Below are positions 45,479 to 54,291 of a stretch of 64,000 bases of DNA, piece by piece. The DNA is from UBA1479 sp048263775 (lineage in GTDB: Bacteria > Pseudomonadota > Alphaproteobacteria > Rhodospirillales > Casp-alpha2). A model generated the notes under the pieces. It did not search any database. It was not told the DNA's origin and saw nothing but the letters and a program-made list of their open reading frames with translations. The stretch covers positions 186,001 through 250,000 of the forward strand of contig JBLXDU010000006.1 in assembly GCA_048263775.1 (NCBI GenBank), read 5' to 3'. Each line of letters starts with the position of its first letter. Positions within the stretch are counted from its first letter, which is position 1. Position numbers and translations under genes: made by a program.

Positions 45479-47602
45479 ATGTCCCTAAGGCATTGGTTCC
45501 AAAGCGAGTTGGCCGCGACAGCAGCAGCCAACAGGGGGCGCTGGCCGTTTGCCCTGCCGGTCGGCATGGGGGTCGGCATCGGCGTCTATTTCCAGATGGT
45601 GGAGGAGCCCGTCTGGTTCGCCGGGCCGTTGGTTCTTGTCGGCCTGATCCTGGCGGCGGTCCTGCTGCGCCGGTCAGGCGGCGCACCGTTCCTTATTGCC
45701 GTGGTTCTGGCCTTCGTGGCGCTCGGTTTCGCCGCCGCCTCGCTGCGCACGCAAAGCCTGGACGGGCGGCTTCTGGCCCATGAGACGCCCACCACGGTGA
45801 TCGAGGGACGCATTGTCGAATTCGAGCCCTTTCACCAGGGTTCGCGGGTGATTTTGGACCGGGTCCGCATCGCAGCCCTGGGCCAGCCGGAAACGCCGGA
45901 GCACGTGCGCCTCCGCCTGCGGGGCCATCAACCGGCGCTCAAAGCCGGGGACTGGGTGCGCGTTCGCGGCCGTCTGTCGGCGCCGTCACCGCCATTGATG
46001 CCGGGGGGCTTCGACTTTCAACGCCATGCCTATTTCACGGGGATCGGTGCCGTCGGTTTTTCCATGGGGGCGGTGCGGGTGCTGGAAGGGCCGCCGCCCG
46101 GGCCGTTCGACTGGCGGATTCATCTGTCGAACCTGCGGGTCCGCCTGGCCATGCGGGTGACCGCCGCCGTTCCGGGCGACGCGGGGGCGGTCGCGGCGGC
46201 ATTGATCACCGGCTACCGGTCGCTGATCCCGGAAGCTGTCCTGAACGCCTTCCGAGATGCCGGGCTGGCCCATCTTTTGGCTATTTCCGGGCTGCACATC
46301 GGTTTGGCGGCGGGGATCGTGTTTTTCGGGGCCAGGCGGGTCCTCAGCCTCTATCCGCCGTTTGCCCAGCGCTTTCCGGTCAAGAAGGCGGCGGCGCTTC
46401 TGGCTCTTCTCGCGGCCTTCGGCTATGCCCTGATGGCCGGTGCCACGGTGCCGACCCAGCGGGCCTTCCTAATCGCCGCCATGGTGTTGGTCGCCGTCAT
46501 GGTCGACCGCCGGGGCATATCGCTGCGCATGCTGGCCTGGGGGGCGACGGTGGTGCTGCTGATCCAGCCGGAAAGTCTGCTCGGCCCCAGTTTCCAGATG
46601 TCCTTCGCCGCCGCCATCGCCTTGGTCGCGGCCTATGAGGCCGCCACGGAACGGGGTATCTGGCGGCGCGACGGCGACCGTTCCCGCTGGGCAGGGCGGG
46701 GTATCGCCCTTTATGTGGCGGGGGTTTCCTTCACCACCCTGGTCGCCAGTATGGCGACGGCGCCCTTCGTGCTTTACCACTTCAATCAGGTCGCCAAGTT
46801 CGGGTTGCTGGCCAATCTGGTCGCCGTGCCGATAACGGCTCTATGGGTTATGCCGGCGGCCATGCTGTCGTTCCTGCTGCTGCCGTTCGGCTGGGAAAAG
46901 CTGGCGCTCATCCCCATGGGCTGGGGCACGGAGCAGGTGATCCGCGCCGCCGACTGGGTCGCGGGCCTGCCCGAGGCGACGGAAATCCTGCCCTCGGCCC
47001 CGGCCTGGGCGTTGACCGGCTTGGCGTTGGGTGGATTGTGGCTCTGTGTATTGCGCGGACGGCTGCGCTTGGCCGGTCTGGCCGGGATCGCCCTGTTCGC
47101 CTCCGCCAATGCCCGCGTCGTGCCGCCGGACCTCATCATTTCGGCCACGGGTGATCTTGCCGCCGTTCGCGCAGAGACGGGCGGCTATCTGTTCTCGTCC
47201 CTGCGTCACGGCCGGTTCGCCCGAGAGAACTGGTTGGAACACGCAGGGTATCGCGCCGACGAGGCCGCCCAATGGGCGCGTGACGGAGGATATGGCCGTC
47301 TCCAGAGGGACGGTCTTCGCTGTGACGGTGTCGGCTGCGTTTTGACCCGCGCCGGCTGGCGGGTGGTTCTCTCCGAAACCCGCGACGCCCTGGCCGAGGA
47401 TTGCGAGCGCGCCGATCTGGTGATCGCCCTGATTCCGGCCAAGCGAGCCTGCGACGGCACGGGGGCGCGGGTGATCGATCTGTTCGACCTCAAGGCCAAG
47501 GGGGCGCATAGCATCACCCTGGGCCCGGCGATCAAGGTGCAGGCGGTCAACGACGATCGCGGCAGACGGCCCTGGGTGGTGCGTCAGGTGCGGAAACGCT
47601 GA
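45479..47602 (+). CDS. comEC: ComEC/Rec2 family membrane protein
   Basis: ComEC is the inner-membrane channel through which single-stranded DNA enters during natural transformation. The protein has 707 residues. It has N-terminal helices, a DUF4131-like domain (about residues 60-190), and the Competence domain with FRDAGLAHLLAISGLHIGLAAG, the family signature. The C-terminal region keeps the shape of the metallo-beta-lactamase-like domain, but I see no HxHxDH motif. I chose the ATG at 45479 with CAAGGGTGA before it; an upstream ATG at 45449 has no space for a Shine-Dalgarno site. Confidence 0.9.
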   Translation: MSLRHWFQSELAATAAANRGRWPFALPVGMGVGIGVYFQMVEEPVWFAGPLVLVGLILAAVLLRRSGGAPFLIAVVLAFVALGFAAASLRTQSLDGRLLAHETPTTVIEGRIVEFEPFHQGSRVILDRVRIAALGQPETPEHVRLRLRGHQPALKAGDWVRVRGRLSAPSPPLMPGGFDFQRHAYFTGIGAVGFSMGAVRVLEGPPPGPFDWRIHLSNLRVRLAMRVTAAVPGDAGAVAAALITGYRSLIPEAVLNAFRDAGLAHLLAISGLHIGLAAGIVFFGARRVLSLYPPFAQRFPVKKAAALLALLAAFGYALMAGATVPTQRAFLIAAMVLVAVMVDRRGISLRMLAWGATVVLLIQPESLLGPSFQMSFAAAIALVAAYEAATERGIWRRDGDRSRWAGRGIALYVAGVSFTTLVASMATAPFVLYHFNQVAKFGLLANLVAVPITALWVMPAAMLSFLLLPFGWEKLALIPMGWGTEQVIRAADWVAGLPEATEILPSAPAWALTGLALGGLWLCVLRGRLRLAGLAGIALFASANARVVPPDLIISATGDLAAVRAETGGYLFSSLRHGRFARENWLEHAGYRADEAAQWARDGGYGRLQRDGLRCDGVGCVLTRAGWRVVLSETRDALAEDCERADLVIALIPAKRACDGTGARVIDLFDLKAKGAHSITLGPAIKVQAVNDDRGRRPWVVRQVRKR

Positions 47603-47630
47603 GAAAGAGTATGTCGGAGCGTGTAAAGGC

Positions 47631-48353
47631 TCAGTACTTGCGCATGAGGCCGACGAGACAGCCCTGAACCTCGACCTGGTCGGGGCCGAAGATGCGGGTT
47701 TCATAGGCCTTGTTGGCGGGCTCCAGGGCGATCGAGGCGCCCTTGCGACGCAGACGCTTCAAGGTCACTTCCGAGCCCTCGACCAGGGCGACCACGATGG
47801 CGCCGTTGTCAGCCGTGTTGGTGCGCTTGATGATGACCGTGTCGCCGTCGTGGATGCCGGCCTCGACCATGGAATCGCCATCAACCTCCAACGCGTAGTG
47901 TTCGCCGCCGCCGAGCATGGAGGGTGGGACGTCAACTGCGTTGGAATGATCCCGCAATGCCTCAATCGGCGTACCGGCGGCGATCCGCCCATAAAGGGGC
48001 AGGGATACGGCCTCGCCGGGCTGGCCGACGTCGCCGTCACCGGAAAGCGGCACGGGGCCGCTGCCGAATCGGCCGGGAATGACGTTGGTGGGGGCCGGTG
48101 CCGGGGCGGAACGAGGCGCGGATTGGCCATCGTCCATGTTCTCCGGCAGGCGCAGAACTTCGAGAGCCCGCGCCCGGTGGGGAAGGCGGCGGATGAAGCC
48201 CCGTTCCTCCAGCCCTGTGATAAGCCGGTGAATGCCCGACTTGGAGCGCAGGTCGAGGGCTTCCTTCATTTCCTCAAACGACGGGGACACACCGGATTCA
48301 TTGAGCTTTTTGTCGATGAATACGAGAAGTTGGTACTGCTTTTTGGTGAGCAT
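47631..48353 (-). CDS. lexA: LexA repressor
   Basis: LexA represses SOS genes and cleaves itself when RecA is activated. The protein has 240 residues: an N-terminal winged helix (LTKKQYQLLVFIDK, SFEEMKEAL), a Pro/Ala-rich linker (about 77-110), and a peptidase S24 domain. Visible are the cleavage pair Ala126-Gly127 (YGRIAAGTPIEA), the catalytic Ser161 (DGDSMVEAG) and Lys199 (VTLKRL). It lies downstream of moeA on the same strand but has its own promoter, with a LexA box. Confidence 0.97.
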   Translation of the reverse strand: MLTKKQYQLLVFIDKKLNESGVSPSFEEMKEALDLRSKSGIHRLITGLEERGFIRRLPHRARALEVLRLPENMDDGQSAPRSAPAPAPTNVIPGRFGSGPVPLSGDGDVGQPGEAVSLPLYGRIAAGTPIEALRDHSNAVDVPPSMLGGGEHYALEVDGDSMVEAGIHDGDTVIIKRTNTADNGAIVVALVEGSEVTLKRLRRKGASIALEPANKAYETRIFGPDQVEVQGCLVGLMRKY

Positions 48354-48508
48354 GCTGTCTCCGCCCCTTTGGTCGCAGATGGTTCGGGATCAAATGCAGA
48401 ACAAAGTCTGCAATCACCCGTAGCATCAAGACCCTTGCCTTGTTTCATCTGGTGTTTCGCGGAAATACAACCGCGAACAATATGATGCAACCTGAATATA
48501 CACCATAT

Positions 48509-48537
48509 GTTCTACTTTAGTTCACGTATCGTGTCAA
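48509..48537 (-). promoter_or_regulatory. lexA promoter overlapped by an SOS (LexA) box
   Basis: On the plus strand GTTC (48509-48512) and GTTC (48520-48523) are spaced by 7 nt: the alphaproteobacterial LexA box GTTC-N7-GTTC. On the minus strand, TTGACA (48537-48532), a perfect -35 element, is followed after 17 nt by TAGAAC (48514-48509) as -10. The box covers the spacer and the -10, so LexA binding would block its own gene. The start codon is about 150 bp downstream. Confidence 0.85.
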
Positions 48538-48591
48538 CTTTGAATCGGATTGGTGGCGGAAATATCGCGGCAAGGGGCGGTCAGGGGAGGT

Positions 48592-49806
48592 TTAGAATCG
48601 CAGGGAGCCGAAGCCGAGGGGCAGGATCCGCACCAGATCACCGGCCTTGGCGGGAGGCGCCCCGATATCGCGAATAATCAGGCAATCGGCCTTGGTAAAG
48701 GCGGCAAGCATGGCGCTGTCCTGGCGGGGGAAAGCGGTGGCCACGGCGCGGCCGTCGGCCGCGGTGTCCAGGCTGGCCCGCATGTAGTCTTCGCGCTTGC
48801 CGTTGGCGGGCAGGTCAGTGCCCAGCACGGCGGTTGATTCCCTGCGTTCACCAACCAGTCCCAGCATCTTGGCGAAAGCGGCGCGCAGGAACAGAGCGCT
48901 GGTCACGCCGGTTGACACAGGATTGCCCGGCAATCCCAGCATGGGCGTGCCGTCGATATGGCCGAAAATCAGCGGTTTTCCCGGGCGCATGGCGATCTTG
49001 TAGAAATCCAGTTCGAACCCGCGCCCGCCGAGCACCTGGCGCACCAGATCATGGTCGCCGACCGACGCCCCGCCCATGGTCACCAGAAGGTCGGCGCCGC
49101 GCGCCCCAGCCAGCGTTTCCGCCAAGCTTTCCGGGGTGTCGCGGGCAATGCCCAGGCTGACCGGCTGACCGCCCATCGCGGTGATATAGGCAGCAAGAGC
49201 GAGGCTGTTGGAGGAAATGATCTGGCCGGGGCCGACGGGCTGGCCCGGCATCACGACCTCGTCCCCGGTGGCGACGAAGGCGACGCGGGGCCGCCGGCGC
49301 ACCATCAGCCAGGGAACGTTCATGGCGGCGGCCAGGCCGACGCCGCGAGCAGTGATAACCTGCCCGGCACTCAGCAGTACCTCGCCGGCCTTGAAATCAA
49401 GCCCAGCCGGGCGCACGAACTCGCCTTTTTCGGCTGGTTTCTCGATCACCCGCACGGTGTCGCCGTCGCGTTCCGTGTCTTCCTGGATGACGATCGTGTC
49501 GGCCCCTTCGGGCAGGGCACCGCCGGTGAAGATGCGGGCCGCTTGACCGGGGGCGAGGGCGCCTGAGAAGACATGACCGGCGGCGGCTTCGCCGATCACC
49601 GTCAGATCGACAGGAACGGCCGCCAGGTCATCCCAGCGCACGGCATAGCCGTCCATGGCCGAAACGGCGGTGGGCGGATGGGTCAGGGTCGAGGCCACAT
49701 CCTGCGCCAGCACCCGGCCGAGGGCCGCGTCCAGCGAGACCTGTTCGGCAGGCAGCAGGCCGCATCCGGCGGAGACTTTTTCCAGGGCGTCGATGACGGA
49801 CAGCAT
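48592..49806 (-). CDS. moeA: molybdopterin molybdotransferase
   Basis: MoeA inserts molybdate into adenylylated molybdopterin. The protein has 404 residues, typical for MoeA. Motifs include AMDGYAVRWDD, IFTGGALPEGADTIVIQE, TGDEVVMPGQPV and VTMGGASVGDHDLV (the MPT-binding GGXS element). It is 21 bp after moaC in the trp-moa run; lexA follows with its own promoter. Confidence 0.96.
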   Translation of the reverse strand: MLSVIDALEKVSAGCGLLPAEQVSLDAALGRVLAQDVASTLTHPPTAVSAMDGYAVRWDDLAAVPVDLTVIGEAAAGHVFSGALAPGQAARIFTGGALPEGADTIVIQEDTERDGDTVRVIEKPAEKGEFVRPAGLDFKAGEVLLSAGQVITARGVGLAAAMNVPWLMVRRRPRVAFVATGDEVVMPGQPVGPGQIISSNSLALAAYITAMGGQPVSLGIARDTPESLAETLAGARGADLLVTMGGASVGDHDLVRQVLGGRGFELDFYKIAMRPGKPLIFGHIDGTPMLGLPGNPVSTGVTSALFLRAAFAKMLGLVGERRESTAVLGTDLPANGKREDYMRASLDTAADGRAVATAFPRQDSAMLAAFTKADCLIIRDIGAPPAKAGDLVRILPLGFGSLRF

Positions 49807-49827
49807 GGCGGCGGGTTTCCTGGTGTT

Positions 49828-50307
49828 TTATGCGGCGTCGAAGGTGCCGGATTTACCGCCGGATTTATGGGTCAGACGTACGTCTTCGATGCGCATGCCG
49901 CGGTCGACGGCCTTGCACATGTCATAAACCGTGAGGGCGGCGACGGTGACCGCCGTCAGGGCCTCCATCTCGACCCCCGTCTGGCCGGTCAGGCGGCAGG
50001 TCGCCTGGATATCCACGGCGTTGCGCGCCGGATCACAGGTCAGGTCGACCTTGACCGAGGTCAGCATCAGGGGATGACACAGCGGGATCAAGTCCGGCGT
50101 GCGCTTGGCGGCCATGATGCCGGCCAACTGCGCCACGGACAGCACGTCGCCCTTCTTGACGCCCCGGTCCAGGATGCGCTGCAGGGTTTCCGGCGCCATG
50201 ATGACGCTGCCCTTGGCCGTGGCGGTGCGTTCCGTCGCATCCTTGGCCGAAACATCGACCATCACGGCGTTGCCCTCGGCGTCCAGATGGGTGAAATCGT
50301 CGGCCAT
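49828..50307 (-). CDS. moaC: cyclic pyranopterin monophosphate synthase
   Basis: MoaC forms cPMP, the first stable intermediate in molybdenum cofactor synthesis. The protein has 159 residues. LIPLCHPLMLTSVKVDL, GVEMEALTAVTVAALTVYDMCKA and KSGGKSG are family marks. It lies between trpC (25 bp upstream) and moeA, an arrangement common in alphaproteobacteria. Confidence 0.97.
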   Translation of the reverse strand: MADDFTHLDAEGNAVMVDVSAKDATERTATAKGSVIMAPETLQRILDRGVKKGDVLSVAQLAGIMAAKRTPDLIPLCHPLMLTSVKVDLTCDPARNAVDIQATCRLTGQTGVEMEALTAVTVAALTVYDMCKAVDRGMRIEDVRLTHKSGGKSGTFDAA

Positions 50308-50332
50308 GCCCGCCTATCCTTATGCTTGAGTC

Positions 50333-51148
50333 TTAGGCTGCCGCCCGTGCGGTCGACAGCAGGGTACGCGTGGCGCTTTCGACGTCGTCCTGACGCATCA
50401 GGGATTCACCGATCAGAAAGCAGCGCGCCCCGGCGGTTGCCATGCGTTTCAGGTCAGCCCCGGAATTCAACCCGCTTTCGCTGACCAAAACACGGTCGTC
50501 GGGCACGCCGCGGGCCAGACGTTCCGTGGTTTCCAGGGACACCTTGAGGGTCGTCAGGTCACGGTTGTTAATGCCGATCAGGGGGCTTTGCAGGCGCAAT
50601 GCGCGGTCAAGCTCGGCCGTGTCGTGGACTTCGATCAGCACATCCATGCCCAAGTCGAAGGCGCAATGTTCCAGGTCGCGTGCCGTCGCGTCGTCAAGCG
50701 CCGCCATGATCAGCAGAATGCAATCCGCACCCATGGCGCGGGCTTCGACCACCTGATAGGTGTCGATCATGAAGTCCTTGCGCAGAACGGGCAGGGCGCA
50801 GGCCGCCCGCGCGGCCATCAGGTATTCCGGCCGGCCCTGGAAATAGGGCTCGTCCGTCAGCACGGACAGGCAGGTCGCCCCGCCGGCTTCGTAAGCCCGG
50901 GCCAGGGCGGGCGGGTCGAAATCGGCGCGGATCACGCCCTGTGAAGGCGATGCCTTTTTGATCTCGGCGATCAGCCCGAAACCGTCCCGCGATGCCCCCC
51001 GCAGGGCATGTAGGAATCTGCGGGGTGCTGATTGGGAATGTGCTTGTTTATTAAGATCTTGAAGGCTGACGCTATTCTTTTGCGCGAGTACGTGGGCGCG
51101 CTTGTCGGCGATGATTTTGTCCAACACGTTGGCGGGTTTTTCAGCCAT
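50333..51148 (-). CDS. trpC: indole-3-glycerol phosphate synthase
   Basis: TrpC closes the indole ring in tryptophan synthesis (TIM barrel). The protein has 271 residues. It has FGLIAEIKKASPSQGVIR, LSVLTDEPYFQG, VLRKDFMID, GINNRDLTTLKV and the phosphate-binding LVSESGLNS near the C-terminus. The ATG at 51148 (MAEKPANVL) is chosen; the longer in-frame extension overlaps trpD without homology. Confidence 0.96.
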   Translation of the reverse strand: MAEKPANVLDKIIADKRAHVLAQKNSVSLQDLNKQAHSQSAPRRFLHALRGASRDGFGLIAEIKKASPSQGVIRADFDPPALARAYEAGGATCLSVLTDEPYFQGRPEYLMAARAACALPVLRKDFMIDTYQVVEARAMGADCILLIMAALDDATARDLEHCAFDLGMDVLIEVHDTAELDRALRLQSPLIGINNRDLTTLKVSLETTERLARGVPDDRVLVSESGLNSGADLKRMATAGARCFLIGESLMRQDDVESATRTLLSTARAAA

Positions 51149-51149
51149 C

Positions 51150-52172
51150 TCATGTCCCCCCGTTGGTGATGGCGACCAGCCGGTCCAGGGCCTGCGCCGC
51201 CGCCCCACCGTCGATTGCCTGCGCCGCCTTGGCCACGCCCGACGTCAGGTCGTCCACCTTGCCTGCGACGACAAGTGACGCCGCCGCGTTGAGCAGCACG
51301 ATATCACGGTAGGGACCCTTTTTGCCCGCGACAAGGTCGCGGATCGCCTGGGCATTGACCTCGGGCGAACCGCCCTTGAGGTCTTCGGGCCGTGCCGTCG
51401 GCAGTCCCGCGTCGGCGGGTGTTATGGTGAAGGTCGTGATGGCGCCGTCCTTCAGTTGGGCGACGAACGACGGTCCGGTAGTCGTCAACTCGTCCAGACC
51501 GTCCTCGCCGTGGACCACCCAGCAGGCCTCCGATCCCAGGTTTTTCAGGACCTGGGCGAGCGGTTCGACCCATTGCCGGGCGAACACGCCGGTGAACTGG
51601 CGGGTGACTCCGGCCGGGTTGGACAGGGGGCCCAGGATGTTGAAGATCGTGCGCACGCCCATTTCGACCCGCGCCGGCATGACATGCTTCATCGCCGCGT
51701 GATGGCGGGGCGCCATCAGGAATCCGATCCCGGCTTCGGCAATGGCACGTTCAACCAGGGGCAGTTCGGCGTCCAGATTGACGCCCAATGTGGTCAGCAC
51801 ATCCGCCGCGCCAGATTTCGACGACAGCGCCCGGTTGCCGTGCTTGGCCACGGGCACGCCGCAACCGGCGACGACCAGCGCCGCGCCGGTCGAAATATTG
51901 AACGTGCCGGACCCATCGCCGCCGGTGCCGACCACATCGATCGCCCCGGCGGGGGCCGTAACGGGCAGCATCTTGGCCCGCATGGCGCGCACTGCACCGG
52001 TGATTTCGTCGACGGTTTCACCACGTACGCGGAGCGCCATGAGAAGCCCGGCAATCTGCGCCGGCGTGGCCTCACCAGACATGATGACGGCGAACGCGTC
52101 CTCCGCCTCCTGCGTGGTCAGCGCGGTGCCGTCGGCAACCTGGGCCAGGAAGGGTTTGAGCGCGTCGCTCAT
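51150..52172 (-). CDS. trpD: anthranilate phosphoribosyltransferase
   Basis: TrpD transfers phosphoribose to anthranilate. The protein has 340 residues. The PRPP loop GTGGDGSGTFNIST, KHGNRALSSKSGAADVLTTLG and ILGPLSNPAGVTRQ are characteristic. Its ATG overlaps the trpG stop by 4 bp, which fixes the start; an upstream in-frame start inside trpG is not credible. It ends 1 bp before the trpC start. Confidence 0.97.
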   Translation of the reverse strand: MSDALKPFLAQVADGTALTTQEAEDAFAVIMSGEATPAQIAGLLMALRVRGETVDEITGAVRAMRAKMLPVTAPAGAIDVVGTGGDGSGTFNISTGAALVVAGCGVPVAKHGNRALSSKSGAADVLTTLGVNLDAELPLVERAIAEAGIGFLMAPRHHAAMKHVMPARVEMGVRTIFNILGPLSNPAGVTRQFTGVFARQWVEPLAQVLKNLGSEACWVVHGEDGLDELTTTGPSFVAQLKDGAITTFTITPADAGLPTARPEDLKGGSPEVNAQAIRDLVAGKKGPYRDIVLLNAAASLVVAGKVDDLTSGVAKAAQAIDGGAAAQALDRLVAITNGGT

Positions 52173-52753
52173 GCTGCTGCCTTGGTGCCGGTCATGCCGA
52201 TGAAGTTCCGCAGCAATGCGTGGCCGTTCTCGGATGCGATGCTTTCCGGATGGAACTGTACGCCGTAGATTGGCATATCGCGGTGGGCAATGCCCTGGAT
52301 CACGTCGTCCTCGCTGCGGGCGGTGACGCGCAGGCAATCGGGCACCGTCGCCGGGTCGATGGTCAGGGAATGATAGCGAGTCGCCGTGAACGGGCTGTCG
52401 ATCCCGGTGAACACGCCGGTGCCGTCATGGGTAATGGTCGACACCTTGCCGTGCATGGGCTTGGGCGCCAGCACGACCTTGGCCCCGAAGGCCTGGCCGA
52501 TGCACTGATGGCCCAGGCAAACCCCCAGGATCGGCACCTTGCCGGCGGCGGCTGCGATCAGGTCCAGGCAGATGCCCGCCTTGTCCGGGTCACAGGGGCC
52601 GGGAGAGATCACGATGCCCTGTGGCTTGAGGGCAAGGATGTCTTCCGGCGTCACCACATCGTTGCGGTGAACGGTGACCTCGGCCCCCAGTTCCCCCAGG
52701 TAGTGCCACAGGTTGAACGTGAAGCTGTCGTAATTGTCGATAAGGACAAACAT
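52169..52753 (-). CDS. trpG: anthranilate synthase component II (glutamine amidotransferase)
   Basis: TrpG supplies ammonia from glutamine to TrpE. The protein has 194 residues. The nucleophile Cys79 is in ILGVCLGHQ, and the catalytic His-Glu pair is in VQFHPES. PabA can look the same, but the position next to trpD and trpC argues for TrpG; it may serve both pathways. The component I gene trpE is 1.5 kb away, behind a plus-strand gene. Confidence 0.95.
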   Translation of the reverse strand: MFVLIDNYDSFTFNLWHYLGELGAEVTVHRNDVVTPEDILALKPQGIVISPGPCDPDKAGICLDLIAAAAGKVPILGVCLGHQCIGQAFGAKVVLAPKPMHGKVSTITHDGTGVFTGIDSPFTATRYHSLTIDPATVPDCLRVTARSEDDVIQGIAHRDMPIYGVQFHPESIASENGHALLRNFIGMTGTKAAA

Positions 52754-53138
52754 TCAACACCTTGGACATGGTTTCTGACATGCCGGCGAAATGCCGGACA
52801 GGAGCCGTAAAATCGGGCGCCACAATGCCCCTTGGCGTCGCCACGGGTCAAGGACATTAGCCCTTATGGAACAGCATATATCGTTAGAGTTCAGCCGTTT
52901 GGCCAGGGCTTTTTGCAGGGGCCCGTCGTCAACAACTCATCAGGGTTGCCGCTGTCTTGGGCCCACAAGCGCAGTTGCATGATCTTAGGTCGTGAATAGG
53001 CGGCGTTCGGCAACTGGCGGGGTGAAGCCATTGGTTTTCAGCGATCCCTGGGTGTGCGCCGCCTTGACGTCCCGGGGGCCGGAGGAGTACCAGCACAGAT
53101 CAAGAACGGGCGTGACGTAACATATTCAAGTGAAAGCA
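52754..53138. other. 385-bp gap between trpG and the deacetylase gene
   Basis: This divergent gap should contain the promoters of trpG and of the plus-strand gene. I found no strong -35/-10 pair. On the minus strand a frame starting at 52857 after ATAAGGG overlaps the trpG start, but it holds no tryptophan codons, so a classical trp leader peptide is not supported. No tRNA or stable terminator hairpin was seen. Confidence 0.5.
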
Positions 53139-54290
53139 ATGACGGAACAGCCCAGCGGACTATTCAAGACGGCGATCAAAGATCCTGCGGTGCGTCTCGC
53201 GGCGCTGGGGGGTGCCCTGGCGGGCGCGGTTCTGGTGTTGGTCGTGGTTATGCTGTCCGGCGGCGGCCACAAGGACGCACCGGCCGCCGTGCAGTACTCG
53301 TCCGCGCAACAGGGCCAGGTCGCGGAGATTATCGCCCCCACACCCCGCCATGTAACGCAATCCGCGACGGCGCCGGAGATGGCGGAGCCAGAGACCACAC
53401 CCGCGCCGGACAATTATCCCACGTATCCCACGTTGCCGGTTGCCCGGGTCGAGGAGCCGAAATCGGCCGCGCCGGCGCTTTCTGAACCCCCGCTGCCCAT
53501 CGTAGAACAGGAACAAGCCCCCGACGCTGCTCCCGACACCGCCGCCGTGGCACCGCTGCCCGAGGCTGCCCCGCCGCCCTTGGCCGCCAAGCCGATGATC
53601 GCCATCGTGATCGACGACATGGGGGTCGATCAGCGGCGCTCTGCCCGCGCCATGAAGCTGCCGGCAAAGGTGACTCTGTCATTCCTGCCTTATGCCCGTG
53701 ATCTGAAGAAACAATCGGCCGAGGCCGCCGCCATGGGGCATGAGGTCATGCTGCATGTGGCCATGGAGCCGGAAAGTTCGGAAGCAGACCCGGGCCCCAA
53801 CGTGTTGTTGACCGGCACGCCGGAGGCCGAATTGCTGGCCAACCTGCGCTGGAACCTGGATCAGATGACCGGCTACCAGGGCATCAACAACCACATGGGC
53901 AGCCGTTTTACCCGCGATCTGGCGGGCATGCGTCTGGTCATGGGCGAATTGAAGGCGCGTGGTCTGTTTTTCCTGGATTCCGTGACCAGCCGTGACAGCG
54001 TCGGCGCCAAGACCGCCCGCGAGGCGGGGGTACCCTTCGCCACCCGCGACGTGTTCATCGACCACAGGGACGACGAGGCCTTTGTCCACAAGCAGCTTGC
54101 CAAGGTCGAGGCGGAAGCCCGCAAGCGCGGCATCGCCATCGCCATTGGCCATCCCCGCGACATCACCCTGCGCGCGCTGAAGACCTGGCTGACCAAGGTT
54201 CAGGCGGAAGGGTTCGAACTGGTTGGGGTGTCCAGGGTGCTGCACCGCCCGGGGGCGGCCCAAACGGGTTTGCCGGGAACCTCCGGCTAG
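53139..54290 (+). CDS. divergent polysaccharide deacetylase family protein (DUF610)
   Basis: This 383-residue inner-membrane or periplasmic protein has one N-terminal helix (about 22-39), a low-complexity Pro/Ala/Glu linker to about residue 148, and a NodB-like domain of the divergent polysaccharide deacetylase type (PF04748). The domain begins PMIAIVIDDMGVDQ and has EVMLHVAMEPE, INNHMGSRFT, FFLDSVTSRDS and FIDHRDD. Substrate and activity are unproven for most members. ATG at 53139 and GTG at 53130 are both possible; neither has a clear ribosome-binding site. It interrupts the trp gene run and ends 1 bp from the convergent trpE stop. Confidence 0.85.
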   Translation: MTEQPSGLFKTAIKDPAVRLAALGGALAGAVLVLVVVMLSGGGHKDAPAAVQYSSAQQGQVAEIIAPTPRHVTQSATAPEMAEPETTPAPDNYPTYPTLPVARVEEPKSAAPALSEPPLPIVEQEQAPDAAPDTAAVAPLPEAAPPPLAAKPMIAIVIDDMGVDQRRSARAMKLPAKVTLSFLPYARDLKKQSAEAAAMGHEVMLHVAMEPESSEADPGPNVLLTGTPEAELLANLRWNLDQMTGYQGINNHMGSRFTRDLAGMRLVMGELKARGLFFLDSVTSRDSVGAKTAREAGVPFATRDVFIDHRDDEAFVHKQLAKVEAEARKRGIAIAIGHPRDITLRALKTWLTKVQAEGFELVGVSRVLHRPGAAQTGLPGTSG

Positions 54291-54291
54291 G

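Noticed and set aside
52651..52857. A 68-codon frame upstream of and overlapping trpG, considered as a trp leader peptide.
   Set aside because: It contains no tryptophan codons and no pair of competing hairpins was seen; attenuation is not supported.
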